Below are positions 51,870-59,073 of a stretch of DNA of 64,000 nucleotides, piece by piece (positions within the stretch are counted from its first letter, which is position 1; every line of letters starts with the position of its first letter). Location of the stretch: the NCBI GenBank assembly GCA_964229355.1, contig CAXRDE010000012.1:62001-126000 (forward strand). The letters are read 5' to 3'. This DNA is from CAXRDE01 sp964229355. GTDB lineage: Bacteria > Cyanobacteriota > Sericytochromatia > UBA7694. Position numbers and translations under genes: made by a program. The notes below the pieces were generated by a model. That model did no database searches. It was given only the letters and a program-made list of their open reading frames with translations, and was not told where the DNA came from.

Positions 51870-53360
51870 TTATTGTTGTTGCTGCGACGTGTCGTCTTGT
51901 TGCTGCTCTTCTTGCTGCGGCTCTGGCGCGACGGTCGCCTCTCCAATATACGCGGTGGCAATCTTGATCATCAAATCATTGAGTTTTTCGACAGTGTAAT
52001 CGCCCACGGTGGGTTCAATGTGACCGCCACCAATGCCACTGTCATCGGTTAAAAACACATAGCGTCCACCAGTGCTGGCAGCCATGGCCCGCAACAAAAA
52101 CTCGGTCTCTTTATTAATACCGCTGGAGGCCACCGGAATAATGCGAATGCCTTTTGCTGCGGCCCGCTCCACGCTGGTGCGCAAACGCTGCAAAACACTC
52201 TCGCTTTGGTGGGCCGGGGCATCGAGCACCAAAAACAACAGACGGGCTTTGGCAGTGGTGCTCCATTGGTGTTCATCGATGGCGTCCATCAGGGCATAAT
52301 CCACCGCCTCAGGAAAATCGCCACCGCCACCGGCAGATTGCTCAGACAATTGCTGTGCCACGGTATTGCTGTCTTCGGTAAACGGAAACGAACGCACCAC
52401 ATAGTCATCGGTGGTGTCCCGGTAAAAGTTCGCCGATAAACGCAATTTGAGATCCTGGCGACTCTGGGCCGCAATGCGACCCGAGACATTTTTCAATTCT
52501 TGCTTCAGGTACTCCAGCTCATCGCCCATGGAGCCGGTGGTGTCGACCACCAACATCAGGTCCGCATTCACCAGCGGTTCCAGGGCGGTTTCACTCTGAA
52601 AGCTGAGGTTTTGGGCATCACCGCTTAAGCTCTGGGTCAGGGTATCACTGCCCAGATCCACACGCACCTCGTAATCGCCTTCAGCCTGGGCGTTGGCTTG
52701 CCATTGCTTAAAGACATAGGCCTGGCCCTGATTGTTGGTACGGGCCTGAAACACTGCTGTTTGGCCCTGGTATAAGGTCACAGGTACATCGCCCATGGGG
52801 CCTTGTGGCCCGTTGACCTGCACCGCCACGCGCTGTTTGGTATTCATGCCCCACTGGCTCAGGTACTGGGACCATTCCTGATTGTTCGTCAGCTTTAACC
52901 AAAAGTCCCAGTGGGCATGGTCATCCCATTGACCCGCAGTAAGCAAACCGGGCTCAGGCTGTACCTGCGGTTCTTCAGGAAAATCAGGGTCATAAGGTGG
53001 CATAATGGGACCGATGGGACGAGAGGTTTTTTCGCCGCTGCGAGAAACCGGCGCACTGCTATCGGCCACGGCACCCGCACCCGCAGACATTTCGGCGGCA
53101 GCCGGTGCAGACAACATGGGAGCCGAGCTGATCTCGTCACCGCCAAACATGCCACCCCGTCCACCGCCTGGACGGCCTTCAGGAATGCTTCCCTGAGAAG
53201 GAAAGCTGGGAATAGCAGGGGGCTGTGCCTGGGAGCCGACAGGTCCCGCAGAATTGACAGGAGTTGGCGACACTTCAGGGTTTACAGGGGTTCCATGGGG
53301 CTGACAGCCCAATAACAAAGCCAGACTCAGACTCAACGCCAATAACGAATATCTCATCAC
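51870..53360 (-). CDS. Lipoprotein with von Willebrand factor A domain
   Basis: 496 aa (ATGATG start, either codon possible). Lipobox LLGC (Cys19 of the first reading). A long Pro/Gly/Ser-rich linker leads to a beta-rich region (about 150-260) and then a vWA domain (about 267-460): VVDTTGSMGDE supplies the DxxGS metal-ion-dependent adhesion site and a later D in FLVLDAPAH. The C-terminus ends in a Gln run. Adhesion or protein-interaction role at the surface. No gene partner in the window suggests a specific function. Confidence 0.8.
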   Translation of the reverse strand: MMRYSLLALSLSLALLLGCQPHGTPVNPEVSPTPVNSAGPVGSQAQPPAIPSFPSQGSIPEGRPGGGRGGMFGGDEISSAPMLSAPAAAEMSAGAGAVADSSAPVSRSGEKTSRPIGPIMPPYDPDFPEEPQVQPEPGLLTAGQWDDHAHWDFWLKLTNNQEWSQYLSQWGMNTKQRVAVQVNGPQGPMGDVPVTLYQGQTAVFQARTNNQGQAYVFKQWQANAQAEGDYEVRVDLGSDTLTQSLSGDAQNLSFQSETALEPLVNADLMLVVDTTGSMGDELEYLKQELKNVSGRIAAQSRQDLKLRLSANFYRDTTDDYVVRSFPFTEDSNTVAQQLSEQSAGGGGDFPEAVDYALMDAIDEHQWSTTAKARLLFLVLDAPAHQSESVLQRLRTSVERAAAKGIRIIPVASSGINKETEFLLRAMAASTGGRYVFLTDDSGIGGGHIEPTVGDYTVEKLNDLMIKIATAYIGEATVAPEPQQEEQQQDDTSQQQQ

Positions 53361-53532
53361 ATCACACCTCTATGTTTACATTATGTCAACTTATGAAAGT
53401 ATAGCAAAAAAAATTTTCTGCTGTCAATCGCCGCTCGACGTTCAAATTAACAGGTTCTTGATGCCTGATTTCGTGAATTTTAAGCACAAACATGGCATAA
53501 CAAAGTCACAGTATAAACAAGGAGATTTACCG

Positions 53533-54192
53533 ATGTCTTTTAAACCTTTCACTCCCCTGGCGCTCACCGCCATGATTTCCCTGAGCGTACTCTCAGCATG
53601 TGGTCAGCCCGCAACACCAGGTACTGTTTCACAGGGGAACGTTTCTCAGAACAATACCCAAAACCAACAAATGCTTTCTGGTGAAATGGTGTTGCCCTAT
53701 GAAGCCGAAGGCAACATGCGCATTCAATCGCGCCTCGAAGGCGATGCCCTCGTGAATCTGAGTGCCCGTGTGAATGGCGAAACGGTGAACTTAAACCTCA
53801 CCAGCTCACGGGTTGCCAACGGTCAAACCTATATCCAGTACCAAATGAGCGCTTTGCCCACTTTTCAACGGGATCGGGTCTACGCTGTCGAAGTCTTTAC
53901 CCCTGAAAATGAACCTTTTCTGGGCGCCGTTTTTAACGTCGACGAAACCCCGGATTACCGCCTGACCCTGGATGTAGACAGTACCGCCGTGTTGATTGCT
54001 GCCCGTCGGGAGTCCAGCGACCGCTACCTGGTAGATCTGTCCCCAGCAGAAGTGCGCGTGATCCGCCGTGACCCCGCACTGGTCAGCGTCAGAACCAACG
54101 TTCGTTCTATTTTAAGAGATGTGGGCAGTCTGACCACCGGCATTTTAGATTCGGTCTTTAACGGCGTGGCAAAAATTCTCGACCGCGTTTAA
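53533..54192 (+). CDS. Lipoprotein of unknown function (219 aa)
   Basis: The ATG at 53533 follows GGAGATTTACCG. The signal peptide ends LSAC (Cys24). An upstream in-frame ATG (53383) would bury it. The mature part is a beta-sandwich-like region (VLPYEAEGNMRIQSRLEGDA, VYAVEVFTPENEPFLGAVF) followed by a helical C-terminal 40 residues (VRSILRDVGSLTTGILDSVF). Unrecognised. It diverges from the vWA gene and converges on lysA. Confidence 0.65.
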   Translation: MSFKPFTPLALTAMISLSVLSACGQPATPGTVSQGNVSQNNTQNQQMLSGEMVLPYEAEGNMRIQSRLEGDALVNLSARVNGETVNLNLTSSRVANGQTYIQYQMSALPTFQRDRVYAVEVFTPENEPFLGAVFNVDETPDYRLTLDVDSTAVLIAARRESSDRYLVDLSPAEVRVIRRDPALVSVRTNVRSILRDVGSLTTGILDSVFNGVAKILDRV

Positions 54193-54207
54193 GGCAGATA
54201 TTCCCCA

Positions 54208-55473
54208 TTAGTCCCCATCAAACTGGGGCAGGCGTTCGCCCCGCACCATATCTTCGAGGGTGTCTCGCTCACGAATCAGAGCGTACTGGTCGCCTTTGAC
54301 CAGTACCTCTGCCGGGCGGGCGTAGGAATTGTAAAAAGAGGCCATGCTATACCCATAAGCCCCGGCACTCATCAGGGCCAGCAGATCGCCTTGCTGCACT
54401 TCAGGCAAATGGCGATCTTTGGCCAAATAGTCCCCGCTTTCGCAAATGGGGCCCACCAAATCCGCCACAAAGCCAGCGCCCTCACGGGGATTCACCGCCT
54501 GTACCGCCTGGTAAGCATGATAAAGGGTAGGACGAATCAGGTGATGCATGCCCGTATCCACAATCACAAAACGCTTTTCGCGGTTTTGCTTGAGGTATTG
54601 CACCTCGGTTAACAGCACACCCGCATTGCCCGCAATCACACGACCGGGCTCAAAGATCAGCGTGCAGTCCAGATCGCGGGTGCGCTCCACAATAGCCTGG
54701 GTGTACTCTGAAGGCAGAGGCGGTTCTTCAGCATCATAGGGAATGCCCAGCCCCCCGCCCATATCCAGGTAACGAATCTGAAAGCCCTGCTTTTGTAGGT
54801 CTTGTACCAGGGTTTTAATGCGCGCCAGGGCGTCTAAAAAGGGCTGCATTCTGGTGATTTGTGAGCCAATATGGCAATCCACGCCCACCACTTCAATGTG
54901 CGATAACGCTTTGGCCCGCTCAAACACGGCAAAGGCATCGCGAATGTCGATGCCAAATTTGCTTTCGTACAGGCCCGTGGAAATATACGGGTGGGTTTTG
55001 GGATCGATGTCCGGGTTCACCCGCAGGGCAATGGGCGCCACTTTATCCATGGCCTGGGCCACCTGTTGAATGCGCTCCAGTTCGTCTGCGGACTCCACGT
55101 TAAACATTAAAATATTGGCGTTTAAGGCCGCCTGAATTTCGTGGGGCAATTTGCCCACCCCCGAATAGACAATTTTTCGGGGATTGGCCCCGGCCTGCAG
55201 GGCGCGATACAATTCTCCCCCCGACACAATATCAAAGCCGCTGCCCGCACGCACCAGCAGGTCCAAAATGGCCAGACTGGAATTGGCCTTCATGGCATAA
55301 CAGATAATATGGTCGGTTTCTGAGGCCACCAGCGGGGCTTGAAACACTTCAAAATGCCGATTTAAGGTCGCCGAACTGTAAATGTAGCAAGGGGTCCCCA
55401 CGGCCTTGGCAATGGTGTTGAGCGGCACTTGCTCACAGTAGAGGGTGTTGTGTTGGTAGTGAAAGTGATGAAT
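54208..55473 (-). CDS. lysA: Diaminopimelate decarboxylase, apparent AUU start
   Basis: 421 aa. PLP-dependent fold III decarboxylase for the last step of lysine synthesis: YAMKANSS (PLP Lys), the DMGGGLGIPY loop, EPGRVIAGNAG, and CESGDYLAKDR (catalytic Cys). N-terminal residues HFHYQHNTLYCEQVPLNTIAKAVGTPCYIYS continue to the left of the GTG at 55428 in perfect frame up to an ATT at 55473, with AAGGCGAGG 9 bases before it. There is no ATG/GTG/TTG between the in-frame stop and that point, so AUU is the probable start. An in-frame GTG at 55428 lacks a ribosome-binding site. Confidence 0.9.
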   Translation of the reverse strand: MHHFHYQHNTLYCEQVPLNTIAKAVGTPCYIYSSATLNRHFEVFQAPLVASETDHIICYAMKANSSLAILDLLVRAGSGFDIVSGGELYRALQAGANPRKIVYSGVGKLPHEIQAALNANILMFNVESADELERIQQVAQAMDKVAPIALRVNPDIDPKTHPYISTGLYESKFGIDIRDAFAVFERAKALSHIEVVGVDCHIGSQITRMQPFLDALARIKTLVQDLQKQGFQIRYLDMGGGLGIPYDAEEPPLPSEYTQAIVERTRDLDCTLIFEPGRVIAGNAGVLLTEVQYLKQNREKRFVIVDTGMHHLIRPTLYHAYQAVQAVNPREGAGFVADLVGPICESGDYLAKDRHLPEVQQGDLLALMSAGAYGYSMASFYNSYARPAEVLVKGDQYALIRERDTLEDMVRGERLPQFDGD

Positions 55474-55514
55474 GGTTCGGGTCCTCGCCTTACTGAAAGT
55501 ACTGAATTAGTGTC

Positions 55515-55548
55515 TTTTTGACATTTTTTGCATTTTTTGTGTTTTTTT
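55515..55548. promoter_or_regulatory. Phased T-tracts (likely intrinsic DNA bend)
   Basis: Runs of 5, 6, 6 and 7 T start at 55515, 55524, 55533 and 55542, a 9-base step close to the helical repeat. This usually produces a static curve. It lies between divergent lysA and the EF-hand gene, upstream of both. A TTGACA overlaps the first tract at 55518-55523. Confidence 0.45.
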
Positions 55549-55560
55549 ACGCAAGCTTGT

Positions 55561-55598
55561 TTCTTATGGTTTCTATAAGAAGATTAAGTAAAGATTAA
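55561..55598. promoter_or_regulatory. Inverted and direct repeats upstream of the EF-hand gene
   Basis: TTCTTAT (55561-55567) and ATAAGAA (55575-55581) form a perfect 7-bp inverted repeat with a 7-base gap. AAGATTAA at 55580-55587 and 55591-55598 is a direct repeat with 11-base period, the spacing used by OmpR-type regulators. A binding site is plausible but not proven. Confidence 0.4.
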
Positions 55599-55632
55599 AC
55601 TTATCTAAAGCCAACCCAAAGGGGATGTCACC

Positions 55633-56139
55633 ATGCAAATTCAACTTACGCCTTATCACGCTCGCATGATTGCGAACAATATTGATTATAACCGCAATGG
55701 TAAGATTGAGTCGCGTGAACTCAAGTTTCGCAACAACAGCAAGCGCTTAGCGGATTTTGATCGCAACGGCCGTGTCAGCACCGAAGAGCTGGCTTACTCC
55801 CTGATGCGTGGTGATGTGTATATTACCGCAGACCGTAAGGCTTACCCCACCTATGGTTATGGCTATCCCCGTCCCGGCTACGGCAATCCAGGTTATGGTT
55901 ATGGCAGCCCCCCTTATCGCTATGGCCCTGACGCCCCCATGCCCCAGCAACCTGGCTATCCTTATGGTCAAATTGGTTCTGGTGGTGGTATCGGTGCCAT
56001 GGTAGGTACCACCATCGTAGGCGCTGGCGCAGGTGCTGCCATTGGTTATGCCATTAACCCCACCCATGCCATCATTGGCGGCGGCGCTGCCATCGGTGCA
56101 GTGGTCGGCCTGGCCGTGGGCGCTCTCTTAAAAGATTAA
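55633..56139 (+). CDS. EF-hand protein with tyrosine-glycine tract and glycine-zipper tail
   Basis: 168 aa, no signal peptide. Two EF-hand-like loops, DYNRNGKIESRE and DFDRNGRVSTEE. Then an aromatic PGYGxPGYG tract (about 75-115), and a C-terminal glycine-zipper (GGGIGAMVGTTIVGAGAGAAIGYAIN, then GAAIGAVVGLAVGALL), which is a membrane-inserting or oligomerising segment. An AAAGGGGATGTCACC site precedes the ATG. Likely a surface or envelope calcium-binding protein of unknown role. Confidence 0.75.
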   Translation: MQIQLTPYHARMIANNIDYNRNGKIESRELKFRNNSKRLADFDRNGRVSTEELAYSLMRGDVYITADRKAYPTYGYGYPRPGYGNPGYGYGSPPYRYGPDAPMPQQPGYPYGQIGSGGGIGAMVGTTIVGAGAGAAIGYAINPTHAIIGGGAAIGAVVGLAVGALLKD

Positions 56140-56171
56140 TCTCTGCATTACATTTAAATATCCCCCCCTGT

Positions 56172-56208
56172 GGGTGAGCAATATAATATATTGCTCACCC
56201 ATTTTTTT
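56172..56208 (+). terminator. Rho-independent terminator
   Basis: 13-bp perfect stem GGGTGAGCAATAT/ATATTGCTCACCC (56172-56200) with a 3-base loop, followed by seven T. It ends transcription of the EF-hand gene. The 3' end of the opposite-strand baeRF gene begins 13 bases further. Confidence 0.9.
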
Positions 56209-56220
56209 CGTCTTTAACCC

Positions 56221-57348
56221 TTAGAAGCGCAGGACCGCAGCCAGAGGGCTTTGCGTATCATTTGAGGCAGATGCCAGGGTATCAGCATCGACCGTGTAGA
56301 CTTCGCCCCCGTGCAAAAGAGTTTCTACCGCTGCAGTATTGACAGGGTCCATCTCCCGCACTTCAATGACGGCAGTATCACTGACGGCCTCAGGTTGCAA
56401 TACCAGCAATTTTTCAATGCGACTCTGCTTTGCGGCCTCAATCACCTGATCCACATCGCTGAGCAAGCGTTCACTGTTTTTCAGGGCCTGCACCGCAGAC
56501 AGGGCCTCTTGACGTTGCTGGGCCAGGGGCTCGCTCACATGAGCTAACGCCTTTTCGTGCAGTTCTTTCACACTCAGGTGCTCCACGTTGCCCGCAATGG
56601 GTTTCTCCACAAGTCCCGCGTAATCACAGTGTTGCTTAAAGATCGCAAACACATAGTCTACCGCAGCCACCACCAGCGGCACCTTGGCCACTTTCAACAT
56701 GTCACTGAGCCCTTTGTTAATGGCCTGGGCATAGGCGTGAATCTGCTGCTTACGGGTGTAGCCTTCTTCACCGTGACCATGGTAAACGGGGGACTGGCCA
56801 CCACCACCGCCCGTGTGAAATTGCAATTGCTTTTCAAAGACGTCGTATTGCAAGATTTCTTGTAAATTCTCTGGCAATTCCGCCGTCGGAATCTCCCGCA
56901 TCTTCATGGCATCGGCTTCGTAGAGCTTGATTTGGTTCATGCTCAAAGCCAGCACATAAAAACGCTGCTCTGTGTCAAAGAAAGGAATCAAAGGCGTGAT
57001 TTGGAAATGATGATTCACCACCACCTGCGATTGAAAATTCAAGGGCAAGCGGTAAATTTTATGAAAATCCTGGGCCAAAAAGAGAGCCAGCCCTTTGTTT
57101 TGGTATTGCCAAAACATACCGTCAGACAGCAGGTCTTTGGCAGGTTTAAGAATCGCATCTGACACACTGCCCCGCAAATCGTGCTCTTGCAACAAAAGCT
57201 CGGCTCGGGCAATGGCGTTCTTCAGGGCAATCTGGTCCCGGCGGTCCTGGGGTGGAGACACCTCATTTGTAGGCAGAAAGATCGAGATCGCTGGCCCGTT
57301 CTTATACGTCATCAACTGCTTAAGTTCCTGTACATCAAAATATTGCAT
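56221..57348 (-). CDS. baeRF-family (bacterial archaeo-eukaryotic release factor-like) protein
   Basis: 375 aa from the ATG at 57348, which follows AAGGAGTGCGAACG; a GTG four codons up has no site. Early residues NGPAISIFLPTNEVSPPQDRRDQIALKNAI match the baeRF family-3 N-terminus; the central (about 110-230) and C-terminal parts show the Rossmann-like domains of the eRF1/Pelota group. A GGGGG loop precedes QSPVYHGHGEEGYTRK. These proteins are predicted to act in ribosome rescue, stress or translation quality control. The activity is unproven. Confidence 0.72.
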   Translation of the reverse strand: MQYFDVQELKQLMTYKNGPAISIFLPTNEVSPPQDRRDQIALKNAIARAELLLQEHDLRGSVSDAILKPAKDLLSDGMFWQYQNKGLALFLAQDFHKIYRLPLNFQSQVVVNHHFQITPLIPFFDTEQRFYVLALSMNQIKLYEADAMKMREIPTAELPENLQEILQYDVFEKQLQFHTGGGGGQSPVYHGHGEEGYTRKQQIHAYAQAINKGLSDMLKVAKVPLVVAAVDYVFAIFKQHCDYAGLVEKPIAGNVEHLSVKELHEKALAHVSEPLAQQRQEALSAVQALKNSERLLSDVDQVIEAAKQSRIEKLLVLQPEAVSDTAVIEVREMDPVNTAAVETLLHGGEVYTVDADTLASASNDTQSPLAAVLRF

Positions 57349-57510
57349 CGTTCGCACTCCTTCAAATTTTAAGGTTTCAGTGTTTAGCCTAGATAAAATC
57401 AGCCTAAAAGGTCGGAAAAAGTCAATAAAAAAGCCGTTAAAAACCCAATCTCTACCCAGGCCAAATGCGCAAAAAACTGCTAAGCTAATCTGAAAAAGGA
57501 GATGTGAAAC

Positions 57511-57795
57511 ATGTGGAAATCACTGATATGTGTGGCAGGACTCGTGCTGACCTTAAACGGCTGCTCCTGTTCAGAACAACAGGCCGAAGAACTCAACCAG
57601 GATCTCAATAAGGCCGGCAATATGGCCGGAGACGCCATCAACAGGGCCGAAAACTTAGCCGATACCGCTGCGGAGACGGCTGAAAAGAATCTGGAAGACG
57701 CCACGGATACGGCCAAAGACGTGGCCAATGACGCCTTAGATGGTGCAGACAAAGCCATTGACTCGGCCCGCGAAAATCTCAACGCACCAGACTAG
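57511..57795 (+). CDS. Small amphipathic helical lipoprotein (94 aa)
   Basis: Lipobox LNGC (Cys18), then an alternating 11-mer-like helix (QAEELNQDLNKAGNMAGDAINRAENLADTAAETAEKNLEDATDTAKDVAND) resembling LEA or apolipoprotein-type sequences and entericidin relatives. Probably an envelope stress or structural lipoprotein. An AAAAAGGAG site precedes the ATG. First of a three-gene unit with the ParB-like and barrel genes. Confidence 0.65.
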   Translation: MWKSLICVAGLVLTLNGCSCSEQQAEELNQDLNKAGNMAGDAINRAENLADTAAETAEKNLEDATDTAKDVANDALDGADKAIDSARENLNAPD

Positions 57796-57805
57796 GAAAA
57801 TATTC

Positions 57806-58243
57806 ATGTCTCAACAGGCACGCGCAAGGGTCCTTTACGCAGGTCCCGATGAACACGGACGCTACAAATACTGGTACGCAGAAACCCTTTGGAAAGCCGC
57901 TGAGCAGGCTGAGGTTCAAGAGGTGGAAGTGGCCAGCCTGGAGATCTTAGATGAAGTGGTCTGGTTTGGAGGGCATCAAAACATTGAGCCCACCATCCGA
58001 CGGGTTGCAGAGCGGGCACGCGACATCTTTCAGGCAGATCTTGGGTACCCCATTATTCAAATCCGCGGGGGCGAGATAATTGACGGAGCACACCGTATTG
58101 CCCGTGCCTACCTGGAAGGACGCTCTACAATCCGTGTCGCGGTGCTGGACGATTACCCACCCCATGATGGCACCGTCGCAGAAAACGAGACGGCTCCGCC
58201 GCCTATTTCACCCACTGCATATCCTGAAAATCCAAAGGAATGA
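57806..58243 (+). CDS. ParB/sulfiredoxin-like domain protein (145 aa)
   Basis: The ATG at 57806 is the best start; earlier ones lie inside the preceding gene. The ParB/Srx-like core is QIRGGEIIDGAHRIARAYLEGRSTIRVAVLDD (about 93-124): the GGxIIDGxHRxxRA box that in ParB binds nucleotide. No helix-turn-helix follows, so it is not a chromosome-partition protein but a small enzyme or binding domain. The first 90 residues (ARVLYAGPDEHGRYKYW, NIEPTIRRVAERARDIF) are less clear. Confidence 0.6.
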   Translation: MSQQARARVLYAGPDEHGRYKYWYAETLWKAAEQAEVQEVEVASLEILDEVVWFGGHQNIEPTIRRVAERARDIFQADLGYPIIQIRGGEIIDGAHRIARAYLEGRSTIRVAVLDDYPPHDGTVAENETAPPPISPTAYPENPKE

Positions 58244-58761
58244 CAAAAGGACTTTTGACAAGCCTTTGTATTTTTGGTTCCTTTGTCTTACCCACGCACG
58301 CAGAAGAACAAAGCGAATCCCCCCTGTTTAGCCTTGAAGCCAAAATCGGCTTTGGCACCCCTCCTGTTATTTTTGATCCCGGACTTGTAGTTGACATCAC
58401 AGCCTTGTATTCCTCTTCACAGCAAAGTCCCTGGGTCTACTTTTTGGATTACGAATGGGAACGTCATTACACCACAATGACCGGTATGATCAGTGACTTT
58501 GAGACGCACATCGATTTTCAAACCCTTATGCTGGGCTATCGATATTATTTTGATTTCAACTGGCCTGTGAGTCCCTACTTCACCTTGTCTATAGGAGGAG
58601 CCGCGACCACCATCGGTCCTTCTAGCCCTCTTTTTTTTCCCGTCGTGGCCGGTGGGGTAGGCGGAGACTATATGCTCACCCCTCAAATAGGTATTAACGT
58701 CGAAGCCAATGTACTGCTTTTTTTACTGCAGCTTAAGGCGGGCCTAAAATATGTGTTTTAA
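58240..58761 (+). CDS. Outer-membrane beta-barrel-like protein (173 aa)
   Basis: The ATG overlaps the previous stop (ATGA). Signal peptide near MTKGLLTSLCIFGSFVLPTHA. The mature part has eight or so beta-strand-like segments with aromatic girdles (YFLDYEWERHYT, LMLGYRYYFDFNW) and ends LKAGLKYVF, the terminal Phe of OmpW/OmpX-size barrels. Function unknown. Confidence 0.6.
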   Translation: MTKGLLTSLCIFGSFVLPTHAEEQSESPLFSLEAKIGFGTPPVIFDPGLVVDITALYSSSQQSPWVYFLDYEWERHYTTMTGMISDFETHIDFQTLMLGYRYYFDFNWPVSPYFTLSIGGAATTIGPSSPLFFPVVAGGVGGDYMLTPQIGINVEANVLLFLLQLKAGLKYVF

Positions 58762-58842
58762 GGCTTTCAGGTTCAAGACCGGAATGACGTGGCGCCCGTG
58801 GTAAAATAGGTAGCCAGAGACCCTTAAGAAAGCAGAATAACC

Positions 58843-59073
58843 ATGGCACAGCGCGAAACCGAAATCCTTCAGCAAAGTTTGCTGCAACACCAGGCTCTGC
58901 AAGAACAACTTCAAACCCTTTTAAACACCTTGCAGCCTCTGTTAGAACAACCTGAGTTTTCAGAGCAACTGGCTGAAGCCGAGAGCTATCTCTACGACGC
59001 CAAAGACGCCTTAGAGGACTTTGCCGAAGACTGCAAGAGCTGTCTTGAAGCCTGGCAAGAGGCCCAGTCATGA
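58843..59073 (+). CDS. Small coiled-coil protein (76 aa)
   Basis: An almost entirely helical protein with Leu/Gln heptads (LQQSLLQHQALQEQLQTLLN) and an acidic C-terminal half. No family recognised. It overlaps the mutase start (ATGA), so it is part of its operon, but no role for the mutase is implied by the sequence. Confidence 0.55.
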   Translation: MAQRETEILQQSLLQHQALQEQLQTLLNTLQPLLEQPEFSEQLAEAESYLYDAKDALEDFAEDCKSCLEAWQEAQS

